Shown piece after piece: positions 31,036-47,070 of a DNA stretch of 64,000 nt (positions are counted from its first letter, which is position 1; each line of letters begins with the position of its first letter). Position numbers and translations under genes: made by a program. A model generated the notes under the pieces. That model was not told where the DNA came from. It did not search any database and saw nothing but the letters and a program-made list of their open reading frames with translations. Origin of the DNA: Bombus terrestris (taxonomy: Eukaryota > Arthropoda > Insecta > Hymenoptera > Apidae); assembly GCF_910591885.1 (NCBI RefSeq), contig NC_063275.1, forward strand, positions 10,466,501-10,530,500, written 5' to 3'.

Positions 31036-31605
31036 AGCTATATAACGTTATACCTTGAATCGCAATAGTATATAACGTTATCCGTTATACCGTAACAGTA
31101 TATAACATAATACGTTATATCGTAATAGTATATAACGTTATACGTTATAACGTATTACTATATAACGTAATACGATATATCGTAATGCTATATAACGTTA
31201 TACGTTATATGGCAATAGTATATAACGTTATACAATATAACGTAATACTATATAACGTTATACGTTATATCGTAATAGTATATAACATGATACGATATAT
31301 CGTAAAGCTATATAACGTTATACCATGTATCGTAATAGTATATAACGATATACGTTATATCGCAATAGTATATAACGTTATACGTTATATCGTTATATTA
31401 TATAACGTTATACGTTATATCGTAATAGTATATAACGTTATACGTTATATCGTAACAGTATATAACGTTATACGTTATATCGTATTACTATATAACTTTA
31501 TACGTTGTGACGTAATACTATAAAGCGTGATACGATATATCGTAATGCCATATAACGTTATACGTTATATCGCAATAGTATATAACGTTATACGTTATAT
31601 CGTAA
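30766..31605. repeat. 0.84-kb block in an 870-bp ladder, copy 1
   Basis: This matches 31636-32475 at an offset of 870 bp (29 monomers). Both copies hold the unusual TACCTTATATCG, TATCCGTTATACCG, TATAACATAATACG and ATACAATATAACG monomers. I noticed one difference near 31432/32302 (TATATAACG against TATAAAACG). Confidence 0.85.
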
Positions 31606-31635
31606 TAGTATATAACGTTGTACGTTATATCGCAA

Positions 31636-32475
31636 TAGTATATAACGTTATACGTTATACCGTAACAGTATATAACGTAATACCTTATATCGTAATACCA
31701 TATAACGTTATACGTTATAACGTAATACTATATAACGTGATGCGATATATCGTAATGCTATATAACGTTATACGTTATATCGTAATTGTATATAACGTTA
31801 TACGTTATATCGTAATTGTTCATACCGTTATACGTTATATCGCAATAGTATATACCGTTATACGTTATAACGTATTACTATATAACGAGATACGATATAT
31901 CGTAAAGCTATATAACGTTATACCTTGAATCGCAATAGTATATAACGTTATCCGTTATACCGTAACAGTATATAACATAATACGTTATATCGTAATAGTA
32001 TATAACGTTATACGTTATAACGTATTACTATATAACGTAATACGATATATCGTAATGCTATATAACGTTATACGTTATATGGCAATAGTATATAACGTTA
32101 TACAATATAACGTAATACTATATAACGTTATACGTTATATCGTAATAGTATATAACATGATACGATATATCGTAAAGCTATATAACGTTATACCATGTAT
32201 CGTAATAGTATATAACGATATACGTTATATCGCAATAGTATATAACGTTATACGTTATATCGTTATATTATATAACGTTATACGTTATATCGTAATAGTA
32301 TAAAACGTTATACGTTATATCGTAACAGTATATAACGTTATACGTTATATCGTATTACTATATAACTTTATACGTTGTGACGTAATACTATAAAGCGTGA
32401 TACGATATATCGTAATGCCATATAACGTTATACGTTATATCGCAATAGTATATAACGTTATACGTTATATCGTAA
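31636..32475. repeat. 0.84-kb block in an 870-bp ladder, copy 2
   Basis: This is the partner of 30766-31605. It runs into the 1,140-bp ladder that starts near 32146, so this region shows overlapping duplications of different lengths. Confidence 0.85.
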
Positions 32476-33240
32476 CACTATATAACGTTATACGTTATAT
32501 CGTATTACTATATAACTTTATACGTTGTGACGTAATACTATAAAGCGTGATACGATATATCGTAATGCCATATAACGTTATACGTTATATCGCAATAGTA
32601 TATAACGTTATACGTTATAACGTAATAGTATATAACGTTATACGTTATAACGTATTACTATATAACGTAATACGATATATCGTAATGCTATATAACGTTA
32701 TACGTTATATGGCAATAGTATATAACGTTATACGATATAACGTAAAACTATATAACGTTATACGTTATATAGTAATAGTATATAACGTTATACGATATAT
32801 CGTAATAGTATATAACATGATACGATGTATCGTAAAGCTATATAACGTTATACCATGTATCGTAATAGTATATAACGATATACGTTATATCGCAATAGTA
32901 TATAACGTTATACGTTATATCGTTATATTATATAACGTTATACGTTATATCGTAATAGTATATAACGTTATAACTTATATCGCAATAGTATATAACGTTA
33001 TGCGTTACAACGTATTACTATATAACGAGATACGATATATCGTAAAGCTATATAACGTTATACCTTGAATCGCAATAGTATATAACGTTATACGTTATAC
33101 CGTAACAGTATATAACGTAATACGTTATATCGTAATAGTATATAACGTTATACGTTATAACGTATTACTATATAACGTGATACGATATATCGTAATGCTA
33201 TATAACGTTATACGCTATATGGCAATAGTATATAACGTTA
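32146..33240. repeat. 1.1-kb block in a 1,140-bp ladder, copy 1
   Basis: This matches 33286-34380 at an offset of 1,140 bp (38 monomers). Differences I noticed are TATAAAACG against TATATAACG near 32302, ACTATATAAC against ACTGTATAAC near 32361, ACTTATATCGC against ACGTATATCGC near 32972, and GTGATACG against GTAATACG near 33178. Confidence 0.85.
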
Positions 33241-33285
33241 TACGTTATATCGTAATAGTATATAGCGTTATACGATATATCGTAA

Positions 33286-34380
33286 TAGTATATAACATGA
33301 TACGATATATCGTAAAGCTATATAACGTTATACCATGTATCGTAATAGTATATAACGATATACGTTATATCGCAATAGTATATAACGTTATACGTTATAT
33401 CGTTATATTATATAACGTTATACGTTATATCGTAATAGTATATAACGTTATACGTTATATCGTAACAGTATATAACGTTATACGTTATATCGTATTACTG
33501 TATAACTTTATACGTTGTGACGTAATACTATAAAGCGTGATACGATATATCGTAATGCCATATAACGTTATACGTTATATCGCAATAGTATATAACGTTA
33601 TACGTTATATCGTAACACTATATAACGTTATACGTTATATCGTATTACTATATAACTTTATACGTTGTGACGTAATACTATAAAGCGTGATACGATATAT
33701 CGTAATGCCATATAACGTTATACGTTATATCGCAATAGTATATAACGTTATACGTTATAACGTAATAGTATATAACGTTATACGTTATAACGTATTACTA
33801 TATAACGTAATACGATATATCGTAATGCTATATAACGTTATACGTTATATGGCAATAGTATATAACGTTATACGATATAACGTAAAACTATATAACGTTA
33901 TACGTTATATAGTAATAGTATATAACGTTATACGATATATCGTAATAGTATATAACATGATACGATGTATCGTAAAGCTATATAACGTTATACCATGTAT
34001 CGTAATAGTATATAACGATATACGTTATATCGCAATAGTATATAACGTTATACGTTATATCGTTATATTATATAACGTTATACGTTATATCGTAATAGTA
34101 TATAACGTTATAACGTATATCGCAATAGTATATAACGTTATGCGTTACAACGTATTACTATATAACGAGATACGATATATCGTAAAGCTATATAACGTTA
34201 TACCTTGAATCGCAATAGTATATAACGTTATACGTTATACCGTAACAGTATATAACGTAATACGTTATATCGTAATAGTATATAACGTTATACGTTATAA
34301 CGTATTACTATATAACGTAATACGATATATCGTAATGCTATATAACGTTATACGCTATATGGCAATAGTATATAACGTTA
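33286..34380. repeat. 1.1-kb block in a 1,140-bp ladder, copy 2
   Basis: This is the partner of 32146-33240. Past 34380 the two series can be followed further with a 1,170-bp offset, so one monomer was gained or lost at the junction. Confidence 0.85.
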
Positions 34381-35154
34381 TACAATATAACGTAATACTA
34401 TATAACGTTATACGTTATATCGTAATAGTATATAGCGTTATACGATATATCGTAATAGTATATAACATGATACGATATATCGTAAAGCTATATAACGTTA
34501 TACCATGTATCGTAATAGTATATAACGATATACGTTATATCGCAATAGTATATAACGTTATACGTTATATCGTTATACTATATAACGTTATACGTTATAT
34601 CGTAATAGTATATAACGTTATAACTTATATCGTAATAGTATATAACGTTATGCTTTATAACGTATTACTATATAACATGATACGATATATCGTAATGCTA
34701 TATAACGTTATACGTTATATCGGAATAATATATAACGATATACGTTATATCGCAATAGTATATAACGTTATACGTTATATCGTTATACTATATAACGTTA
34801 TACGTTATATCGTAATAGTATATAACGTTATAACTTATATCGTAATAGTATATAACGTTATGCGTTATAACGTATTACTATATAACATGATACGATATAT
34901 CGTAATGCTATATAACGTTATACGTTATATCGGAATAATATATAACGTTATACGTTATATCGTAATATTATATAACATGATACGATATCTCGTAATGCTA
35001 TATAACGTTATACCATGTATCGTAATAGTATATAACGTTATACGTTATATCACAATAGTATATAACGTTATACGATATACCGTAATACTGTATAACATGC
35101 TACGATATATCATAATGCTAAATAACGTTATACCTTGAATCGCAACAGTATATA

Positions 35155-37665
35155 ACGTTATACGTTATACCGTAACAGTATATAACGTTATACGTTATAT
35201 CGTAATGCTATATACCGTTATACGTTATAACGTATTACTATATAACGTGATACGATATATCGTAATGCTATATAACTTTATACGTTATATCGCAATACTA
35301 TATAACGTTATACGTTATAACGTATTACTATGTAACGAGATACGTTATATCGTAATGCTATATAACGTTATAACTTATATCGTTATAGTATATAACGTTA
35401 TACGTTTTATCGTAACAGTATATAACGTTATACGTTTTGTCGTATTACTACATAACTTTATCCGTTGTGACGTAATACTATATAACGTGATGCGATATAT
35501 CGTAATGCTATATAACGTTATACGTTATATCGCAATAGTATATAACGTTATACCATGTATCGTAATAGTATATAACGTTATACGTTACATCGCAATAGTA
35601 TATAACGTTATACGATATATCCTAATTCTATATAACGTTATGCCTTGAATCGCAATAGTATATAACGTTATACGTTATACCGTAACAGTATATAACGTAA
35701 TACGTTATATCGTAATACCATATAACGTTATACGTTATAACGTAATACTATATAACGTGATGCGATATATCGTAATGCTATATAACGTTATACGTTATAT
35801 CGTAATTGTATATAACGTTATACGTTATATCGTAATTGTTCATACCGTTATACGTTATATCGCAATAGTATATACCGTTATACGTTATAACGTATTACTA
35901 TATAACGAGATACGATATATCGTAAAGCTATATAACGTTATACCTTGAATCGCAATAGTATATAACGTTATACGTTATACCGTAACAGTATATAACGTAA
36001 TACGTTATATCGTAATAGTATATAACGTTATACGTTATATCGTAGTAGTATATAACATAATACGATATATCGTAATGCTATATAACGTTATACGTTATAT
36101 CGCAATAGTATATAACGTTATACGTTATACCGTAACAGTATATAACGTAATACGCTATATCGTAATACCATATAACGTTATACGTTATAACGTAATACTA
36201 TATAGCGTGATACGATATATCATAATGCTATATAACGTTATAACATATATCGTAATGCTATATACTGTTATACGTTCTAGCGCAATAGTATATAACGTTA
36301 TACGATATAACCTAATACTATATAACGTGATACGATATATCGTAATGCCATATAACGTTATACGTTATATCGTAATAGTATATAACGTTATACGATATAA
36401 CGTAATACTATATAACATGATGCGATATCTCGTAATGTTATATAACGTTATACGTTATATCGTAAATGTACATAACGTTATACGTTATATCGCAATAGTA
36501 TATAACGTTATACGTTATAACGTATTACTATATAACGAGATACGATATATCGTAATGGTATATAACGTTATAACTTATATCGTTATAGTATATAACGTTA
36601 TACGTTATATCGTAACAGTATATAACGTTATACGTTATATCGTAACAGTATTTAACGTTATACGTTATATCGCAATAGTATATATCGTTATGCGTTATAA
36701 CGTATTACTATATAACATGATACGATATATCGTAATGCTATATAACGTTATAACTCATATCGTAATAGTATATAATGTTATACGTTATATCGTAACAGTA
36801 TATAACGTTATACGTTTTGTCGTATTACTATATAACTTTATCCGTTGTGACGTAATACTATATAACGTGATACGATATATCGTAGTAGTATATAACGTTA
36901 TACGTTATACCGTAACAGTATATAACGTAATACGTTATATCGTAATAGTATATAACGTTGTACGTTATATCGTAATTGTATATAACGTTATACGTTATAC
37001 CGTAACACTAGATAACGTTATACGTTATATCGCAATAGCATATAACGTTATACGTTATAACGTAATACTATATAACGTGATGCGATATATCGTAATGTTA
37101 TATAACGTTATAACTTATATCGTAATATTATATAACGTTATACGTTATATCGTAACAGTATATAACGTTATACGTTTTGTCGTATTACTACATAACTTTA
37201 TCCGTTGTGACGTAATACTATATAACGTGATGCGATATATCGTAATGCTATATAACGTTATACGTTATATCGCAATAGTATATAACGTTATACCATGTAT
37301 GGTAATAGTATATAACGTTATACGTTACATCGCAATAGTATATAACGTTATACGATATATCCTAATTCTATATAACGTTATGCCTTGAATCGCAATAGTA
37401 TATAACGTTATACGTTATACCGTAACAGTATATAACGTAATACGTTATATCGTAATACCATATAACGTTATACGTTATAACGTAATACTATATAACGTGA
37501 TGCGATATATCGTAATGCTATATAACGTTATACGTTATATCGTAATTGTATATAACGTTATACGTTATATCGTAATTGTTCATACCGTTACACGTTATAT
37601 CGCAATAGTATATACCGTTATACGTTATAACGTATTACTGTATAACGAGATACGATATATCGTAA
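35155..37665. repeat. 2.5-kb block, copy 2 of a pair 6,480 bp apart
   Basis: This is the partner of 28675-31035 with five extra monomers at about 37080-37230. The extra stretch (ACTTATATCGTAATATTA, CGTTATATCGTAACAG, CGTTTTGTCGTATTAC, CTTTATCCGTTGTGACG) is a normal cassette that also occurs before 35480, so it may have been inserted by out-of-register exchange. Confidence 0.85.
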
Positions 37666-37994
37666 TAGAATATTACGTTATACGATATATCGTAATAGTA
37701 TATAACATGATACGATATATCGTAATAGTATATAACGTTATACGTTATATCGTAACAGTATTTAACGTTATACGTTATATCGTATTACTATATAACGAGA
37801 TACGATATATCCTAATTCTATATAACGTTATGCCTTGAATCGCAATAGTATATAACGTTATACGTTATACCGTAATAGTATATAACGTTATACGTTATAA
37901 CGTAATAGTATATAACGTTATGCGTTATAACGTATTACTATATAACATGATACGATATATCGTAATGCTATATAACGTTATACGTTATATCGCA

Positions 37995-38520
37995 ATAGTA
38001 TATAACGTTATACGATATATCGTAATAGTATATAACATGATACGATATATCGTAAAGCTATATAACGTTATACCATGTATCGTAATAGTATATAACGATA
38101 TACGTTATATCGCAATAGTATATAACGTTATACGTTATATCGTTATATTATATAACGTTATACGTTATATCGTTGTATTATATAACGTTATACGTTATAT
38201 CGTAATAGTATATAACGTTATAACTTATATCGCAATAGTATATAACGTTATGCGTTATAACGTATTACTATATAACATGATACGATATATCGTAATACCA
38301 TATAACGTTATCACTTATATCGTAATAATATATAACGTTATACGTTATATCGTAATAGTATATAACGTTATACGTTATGTCGTATTACTATATAACTTTA
38401 TCCGTTGTGACGTAATACTATATAACGTGATACGATATATCGTAGTAGTATATAACGATATACGTTATACCGTAACAGTAGATAACGTTATACGTTATAT
38501 CGCAATAGCATATAACGTTA
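37995..38520. repeat. 0.53-kb block in a 600/630-bp ladder, copy 1
   Basis: This matches 38595-39150. The offset is 600 bp up to the CGTTGTATTA monomer and 630 bp after it, because copy 2 has an extra CGTTGTATTA monomer. It contains TATCACTTATATCG, CTTTATCCGTTGTGACG and CAGTAGATAACG monomers in that order. The same series recurs inside the 2.9-kb modules further right. Confidence 0.85.
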
Positions 38521-38594
38521 TACGTTATAACGTAATACTAAATAACGTGATGCGATATATCGTAATGCTATATAACGTTATACGTTATATAGTA

Positions 38595-39150
38595 ATAGTA
38601 TATAACGTTATACGATATATCGTAATAGTATATAACATGATACGATATATCGTAAAGCTATATAACGTTATACCATGTATCGTAATAGTATATAACGATA
38701 TACGTTATATCGCAATAGTATATAACGTTATACGTTATATCGTTGTATTATATAACGTTATACGTTATATCGTTGTATTATATAACGTTATACGTTATAT
38801 CGTTGTATTATATAACGTTATACGTTATATCGTAATAGTATATAACGTTATAACTTATATCGCAATAGTATATAACGTTATGCGTTATAACGTATTACTA
38901 TATAACATGATACGATATATCGTAATACCATATAACGTTATCACTTATATCGTAATAATATATAACGTTATACGTTATATCGTAATAGTATATAACGTTA
39001 TACGTTATGTCGTATTACTATATAACTTTATCCGTTGTGACGTAATACTATATAACGTGATACGATATATCGTAGTAGTATATAACGATATACGTTATAC
39101 CGTAACAGTAGATAACGTTATACGTTATATCGCAATAGCATATAACGTTA
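38595..39150. repeat. 0.56-kb block in a 600/630-bp ladder, copy 2
   Basis: This is the partner of 37995-38520 with three consecutive CGTTGTATTA monomers at 38741-38830, where copy 1 has one CGTTATATTA and one CGTTGTATTA. It shows the number of a single monomer type changing inside an otherwise conserved block. Confidence 0.85.
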
Positions 39151-40779
39151 TACGTTATATCGCAATAGTATATAACGTTATACGGTATACCGTAATACTG
39201 TATAACATGATACGATATATCATAATGCTAAATAACGTTATACCTTGAATCGCAATAGTATATAACGTTATACGTTATACCGTAACAGTATATAACGTTA
39301 TACGTTATATCGTAATGCTATGTACCGTTATACGTTATAACGTATTACTCTATAACGTGATACGATATATCGTAATGCTATATAACTTTATACGTTATAT
39401 CGCAATACTATATAACGTTATACGTTATAACGTATTACTATATAACGAGATACGGTATATCGTAATGCTATATAACGTTATAACTTATATGGTAATAATA
39501 TATAGCGTTATACGTTATATCGTAATAGTATATAACGTTATACGTTATATCGTAACAGTATATAACGTTATACGTTATATCGTATTACTATATATCTTTA
39601 TACGTTGTGACGTAATACTATAAAGCGTGATACGATATATCGTAATGCCATACAACGTTATACGTTATATCGCAATAGTGTATAACGTTATGCGTTATAA
39701 CGTAATACTATATAACGTGATGCGATATATCCTAATGCTATATAACGTTATACGTTATATCGTAATAGTATATAACATGATACGATATCTCGTAATGCTA
39801 TATAACGTTATACCATGTATCGTAATAGTATATAACGTTATACGTTATATCGCAATAGTATATAACGTTATACGATATACCGTAATACTGTATAACATGA
39901 TACGATATATCCGAATGCTATATAACATTATAACTTATATCGTAATAGTATATAACGTTATACGTAATATCGTAACAGTATTTAACGTTATACGTTATAT
40001 CGTAATACTATATAACGTTATACGTTATAACGTAATACTATATAACGTTATACCATATATCGTAATAGTTTATTACGTTATACGATATATCGTAATAGTA
40101 TATAACATGATACGATATATCGTAAAGCTATATAACGTTATGCCATGTATCGTAATAGTATATAACGATATACGTTATATCGTAATAGTATATAACGATA
40201 TACGTTATATCGCAATAGTATTTAACGTTATACGTTATATCGTAATACTATATAACTTTATCCGTTGTGACGTAATACTATATAACGTGATACGATATAT
40301 CGTAATGCTATATAACTTTATACGTTATATCGCAATACTATATAACGTTATACGTTATAACGTATTACTATATAACGAGATACGATATATCGTAATGCTA
40401 TATAACGGTATAACTTATATCGTAATAATATATAGCGTTATACGTTATATCGTAATAGTATATAACGTTATACGTTATATCGTAACAGTATATAACGTTA
40501 TACGTTATATCGTATTACTATATATCTTTATACGTTGTGACGTAATACTATAAAGCGTGATACGATATATCGTAATGCCATACATCGTTATACGTTATAT
40601 CGCAATACTATATAACGTTATACGTTATAACGTAATAGTATATAACGTTATACGTTATAACGTATTACTATATAACGTAATACGATATATCGTAATGCTA
40701 TATAACGTTATACGTTATATGGCAATAGTATATAACGTTATACGATATAACGTAAAACTATATAACGTTATACGTTATA

Positions 40780-43640
40780 TAGTAATAGTATATAACATGA
40801 TACGATATATCGTAAGCTATATAACGTTATACCATGTATCGTAATAGTATATAACGATATACGTTATATCGCAATAGTATATAACGTTATACGTTATATC
40901 GTTGTATTATATAACGTTATACGTTATGTCGTTGTATTATATAACGTTATACGTTATATCGTAATAGTATATAACGTTATACGATATATCGTAATAGTAT
41001 ATAACATGATACGATATATCGTAAAGCTATATAACGTTATACCATGTATCGTAACAGTAGATAACGTTATACGTTATATCGCAATAGCATATAACGTTAT
41101 ACGTTATAACGTAATACTATATAACGTGATGCGATATATCGTAATGCTATATAACGTTATACGTTATATAGTAATAGTATATAACGTTATACGATATATC
41201 GTAATACTATATAACGTGATGCGATATATCGTAATGCTATATAACGTTATACGTTATATCGCAATAGTATATAACGTTATACGATATACCGTAATACTGT
41301 ATAACATAATACGATATATCATAATGCTAAATAACGTTATACCTTGAATCGCAATAGTATATAACGTTATACGTTATACCGTAACAGTGTATAACGTTAT
41401 ACGTTATATCGTAATGCTATATACCGTTATACGTTATAACGTATTACTATATAACGTGATACGATATCTCGTAATGCTATATAACTTTATACGTTATATC
41501 GCAATACTATATAACGTTATACGTTATAACGTATTACTATATAACGTAATACGATATATCGTAATGCTATATAACGTTATACGTTATGTGGCAATAGTAT
41601 ATAACGTTATACAATATAACGTAATACTATATAACGTTATACGTTATATCGTAATAGTATATAACGTTATACGATATATCGTAATACTATATAACGTTAT
41701 ACGTTATATCGTAATAGTATATAACGCTATACGATATATCGTAATAGTATATAACATGATACGATATATCGTAAAGCTATATAACGTTATACCATGTATC
41801 GCAATAGTATATAACGATATACGTTATATCGCAATAGTATATAACGTTATACGTTATATCGTTATACTATGTAACGTTATACGTTATATCGCAATAGTAT
41901 ATAACGTTATAACTTATATCGTAATAGTATATAACGTTATGCGTTATAACGTATTACTATATAACATGATACGATATATCGTAATGCTATATAACGTTAT
42001 ACGTTATATCGCAATAATATATAACGTTATACGTTATATCGTAATATTATATAACATGATACGATATCTCGTAATGCTATATAACGTTATACCATGTATC
42101 GTAATAGTATATAACGCTATACGTTATATCACAATAGTATATAACGCTATACGTTATATCACAATAGTATATAACGTTATACGATATACCGTAATACTGT
42201 ATAACATGATACGATATATCATAATGCTAAATAACGTTATACCTTGAATCGCAAAAGTATATAACGTTATACGTTATACCGTAACAGTATATAACGTTAT
42301 ACGTTATATCGTATTACTATATAACTTTATACGTTGTGACGTAATACTATAAAGCGAGATACGATATATCGTAATGCCATATAACGTTATACGTTATATC
42401 GCAATAGTATATAACGTTATACGTTATAACGTATTACTATATAACGTAATACGATATATCGTAATGCTATATAACGTTATACGTTATATGGCAATAGTAT
42501 ATAACGTTATACGATATAACGTAAAACTATATGACGTTATACGTTATATAGCATTAGTATATAACTTTATACGATATATCGTAATAGTATATAACATGAT
42601 ACGATATATCGTAAAGCTATATAACGTTATACCATGTATCGTAATAGTATATAACGATATACGTTATATCGCAATAGTATATAACGTTATACGTTATATC
42701 GTTATATTATATAACGTTATACGTTATATCGTAATAGTATATAACGTTATAACTTATATCGCAATAGTATATAACGTTATGCGTTATAACGTATTACTAT
42801 ATAACATGATACGATATATCGTAATGCTATATAACGTTATACGTTATATAGTAATAGTATATAACGTTATACGATATATCGTAATAGTATATAACATGAT
42901 ACGATATATCGTAAAGCTATATAACGTTATACCATGTATCGTAATAGTATATAACGATATACGTTATATCGCAATAGTATATAACGTTATACGTTATGTC
43001 GTATTACTATATAACTTTATCCGTTGTGACGTAATACTATATAACGTGATACGATATATCGTAGTAGTATATAACGATATACGTTATACCGTAACAGTAG
43101 ATAACGTTATACGTTATATCGCAATAGCATATAACGTTATACGTTATAACGTAATACTATATAACGTGATGCGATATATCGTAATGCTATATAACGTTAT
43201 ACGTTATATAGTAATAGTATATAACGTTATACGATATATCGTAATAGTATATAACATGATACGATATATCGTAAGCTATATAACGTTATACCATGTATCG
43301 TAATAGTATATAACGATATACGTTATATCGCAATAGTATATAACGTTATACGTTATATCGTTGTATTATATAACGTTATACGTTATATCGTTGTATTATA
43401 TAACGTTATACGTTATATCGTAATAGTATATAACGTTATAACTTATATCGCAATAGTATATAACGTTATGCGTTATAACGTATTACTATATAACATGATA
43501 CGATATATCGTAATACCATATAACGTTATCACTTATATCGTAATAATATATAACGTCATACGTTATATCGTAATAGTATATAACGTTATACGTTATGTCG
43601 TATTACTATATAACTTTATCCGTTGTGACGTAATACTATA
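40780..43640. repeat. 2.9-kb module, copy A
   Basis: The order of variants corresponds to 43840-46760 (copy B) and 48910-51830 (copy C). The offset to B grows from 3,059 to 3,089 to about 3,119 bp, because copy A lacks two monomers found in the others. Copy A carries two CGTAAGC monomers (1 bp short, near 40813 and 43272), which cause two register shifts. Differences between A and B are more numerous than between B and C. Confidence 0.8.
43132..43161. repeat. Monomer that shows the 15-bp half-repeat
   Basis: The first half is TAACGTTATACGTTA and the second TAACGTAATACTATA, identical at 12 of 15 positions. With the first half of the GTAATACG variant (TAACGTAATACGTTA) the match is 13 of 15. 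This supports an origin of the 30-bp monomer by doubling of a 15-bp unit. Confidence 0.7.
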
Positions 43641-43839
43641 TAACGTGATACGATATATCGTAGTAGTATATAACGATATACGTTATACCGTAACAGTAGA
43701 TAACGTTATACGTTATATCGCAATAGCATATAACGTTATACGTTATAACGTAATACTATATAACGTGATGCGATATATCGTAATGCTATATAACGTTATA
43801 CGTTATATAGTAATAGTATATAACGTTATACGATATATC

Positions 43840-46760
43840 GTAATAGTATATAACATGATACGATATATCGTAAAGCTATATAACGTTATACCATGTATCG
43901 TAATAGTATATAACGATATACGTTATATCGCAATAGTATATAACGTTATACGTTATATCGTTGTATTATATAACGTTATACGTTATGTCGTTGTATTATA
44001 TAACGTTATACGTTATATCGTAATAGTATATAACGTTATACGATATATCGTAATAGTATATAACATGATACGATATATCGTAAAGCTATATAACGTTATA
44101 CCATGTATCGGAACAGTAGATAACGTTATACGTTATATCGCAATAGCATATAACGTTATACGTTATAACGTAATACTATATAACGTGATGCGATATATCG
44201 TAATGCTATATAACGTTATACGTTATATAGTAATAGTATATAACGTTATACGATATATCGTAATACTATATAACGTGATGCGATATATCGTAATGCTATA
44301 TAACGTTATACGTTATATCGCAATAGTATATAACGTTATACGATATACCGTAATACTGTATAACATAATACGATATATCATAATGCTAAATAACGTTATA
44401 CCTTGAATCGCAATAGTATATAACGTTATACGTTATACCGTAACAGTGTATAACGTTATACGTTATATCGTAATGCTATATACCGTTATACGTTATAACG
44501 TATTACTATATAACGTGATACGATATATCGTAATGCTATATAACTTTATACGTTATATCGCAATACTATATAACGTTATACGTTATAACGTATTACTATA
44601 TAACGTAATACGATATATCGTAATGCTATATAACGTTATACGTTATGTGGCAATAGTATATAACGTTATACAATATAACGTAATACTATATAACGTTATA
44701 CGTTATATCGTAATAGTATATAACGTTATACGATATATCGTAATACTATATAACGTTATACGTTATATCGTAATAGTATATAACGCTATACGATATATCG
44801 TAATAGTATATAACATGATACGATATATCGTAAAGCTATATAACGTTATACCATGTATCGCAATAGTATATAACGATATACGTTATATCGCAATAGTATA
44901 TAACGTTATACGTTATATCGTTATACTATATAACGTTATACGTTATATCGTAATAGTATATAACGTTATAACTTATATCGTAATAGTATATAACGTTATG
45001 CGTTATAACGTATTACTATATAACATGATACGATATATCGTAATGCTATATAACGTTATACGTTATATCGCAATAGTATATAACGTTATACGTTATATCG
45101 TAATATTATATAACATGATACGATATCTCGTAATGCTATATAACGTTATACCATGTATCGTAATAGTATATAACGCTATACGTTATATCACAATAGTATA
45201 TAACGCTATACGTTATATCACAATAGTATATAACGTTATACGATATACCGTAATACTGTATAACATGATACGATATATCATAATGCTAAATAACGTTATA
45301 CCTTGAATCGCAAAAGTATATAACGTTATACGTTATACCGTAACAGTATATAACGTTATACGTTATATCGTATTACTATATAACTTTATACGTTGTGACG
45401 TAATACTATAAAGCGAGATACGATATATCGTAATGCCATATAACGTTATACGTTATATCGCAATAGTATATAACGTTATACGTTATAACGTAATAGTATA
45501 TAACGTTATACGTTATAACGTATTACTATATAACGTAATACGATATATCGTAATGCTATATAACGTTATACGTTATATGGCAATAGTATATAACGTTATA
45601 CGATATAACGTAAAACTATATAACGTTATACGTTATATAGCATTAGTATATAACTTTATACGATATATCGTAATAGTATATAACATGATACGATATATCG
45701 TAAAGCTATATAACGTTATACCATGTATCGTAATAGTATATAACGATATACGTTATATCGCAATAGTATATAACGTTATACGTTTTATCGTTATATTATA
45801 TAACGTTATACGTTATATCGTTATATTATATATCGTTATACGTTATATCGTAATAGTATATAACGTTATAACTTATATCGCAATAGTATATAACGTTATG
45901 CGTTATAACGTATTACTATATAACATGATACGATATATCGTAATGCTATATAACGTTATACGTTATATAGTAATAGTATATAACGTTATACGATATATCG
46001 TAATAGTATATAACATGATACGATATATCGTAAAGCTATATAACGTTATACCATGTATCGTAATAGTATATAACGATATACGTTATATCGCAATAGTATA
46101 TAACGTTATACGTTATGTCGTATTACTATATAACTTTATCCGTTGTGACGTAATACTATATAACGTGATACGATATATCGTAGTAGTATATAACGATATA
46201 CGTTATACCGTAACAGTAGATAACGTTATACGTTATATCGCAATAGCATATAACGTTATACGTTATAACGTAATACTATATAACGTGATGCGATATATCG
46301 TAATGCTATATAACGTTATACGTTATATAGTAATAGTATATAACGTTATACGATATATCGTAATAGTATATAACATGATACGATATATCGTAAAGCTATA
46401 TAACGTTATACCATGTATCGTAATAGTATATAACGATATACGTTATATCGCAATAGTATATAACGTTATACGTTATATCGTTGTATTATATAACGTTATA
46501 CGTTATATCGTTGTATTATATAACGTTATACGTTATATCGTAATAGTATATAACGTTATAACTTATATCGCAATAGTATATAACGTTATGCGTTATAACG
46601 TATTACTATATAACATGATACGATATATCGTAATACCATATAACGTTATCACTTATATCGTAATAATATATAACGTTATACGTTATATCGTAATAGTATA
46701 TAACGTTATACGTTATGTCGTATTACTATATAACTTTATCCGTTGTGACGTAATACTATA
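43840..46760. repeat. 2.9-kb module, copy B
   Basis: This is the middle copy of the module, contained almost wholly in the first unit of the 5,070-bp duplication. It reads CGTAAAGC where copy A has the 1-bp loss. It has CGTTTTATCG near 45781 and TATATCGTTA near 45830, where copy C has the ordinary forms. Confidence 0.8.
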
Positions 46761-46790
46761 TAACGTGATGCGATACATCGTAATGCTATA
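46701..46790. repeat. Example of cassette 2 (three monomers, with TGACGTAA)
   Basis: The order is: a monomer ending TCGTATTAC; CTTTATCCGTTG joined to TGACGTAATAC; then a GTGATACGATA or GTGATGCGATA monomer. The middle monomer (or its CTTTATACGTTG form) is found in this setting from about 9 to 56 kb. It carries TGACGTAA, here at 46746-46753. One version ends in CTATAAAGCG instead of CTATATAACG, which introduces TAA into the forward frame. Confidence 0.85.
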
Positions 46791-47008
46791 TAACGTTATA
46801 CGTTATATAGTAATAGTATATAACGTTATACGATATACCGTAATACTGTATAACATGATACGATATATCATAATGCTAAATAACGTTATACCTTGAATCG
46901 CAATAGTATATAACGTTATACGTTATACCGTAACATTATATAACGTTATACGTTATATCGTAATGCTATATACCGTTATACGTTATAACGTATTACTATA
47001 TAACGTGA

Positions 47009-47022
47009 TACGATATATCGTA
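47009..47022. repeat. Example of the 14-bp perfect palindrome in GATACG monomers
   Basis: TACGATATATCGTA is its own reverse complement and covers monomer positions 9-22 in the CATGATACG, GAGATACG and GTGATACG variants. The plain monomer has TACGTTATATCGTA here, which is imperfect. So one class of monomers has two palindrome positions and the other has one. Confidence 0.9.
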
Positions 47023-47058
47023 ATGCTATATAACTTTATACGTTATATCGCAATACTA

Positions 47059-47070
47059 TATAACGTTATA
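47059..47070. repeat. Example of the 12-bp perfect palindrome present in most monomers
   Basis: TATAACGTTATA equals its own reverse complement. It spans the monomer junction (positions 29-30 and 1-10) and occurs in every monomer that keeps GTTATA, hence many hundreds of times at multiples of 30 bp. Whether any protein binds it is unknown. Confidence 0.9.
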
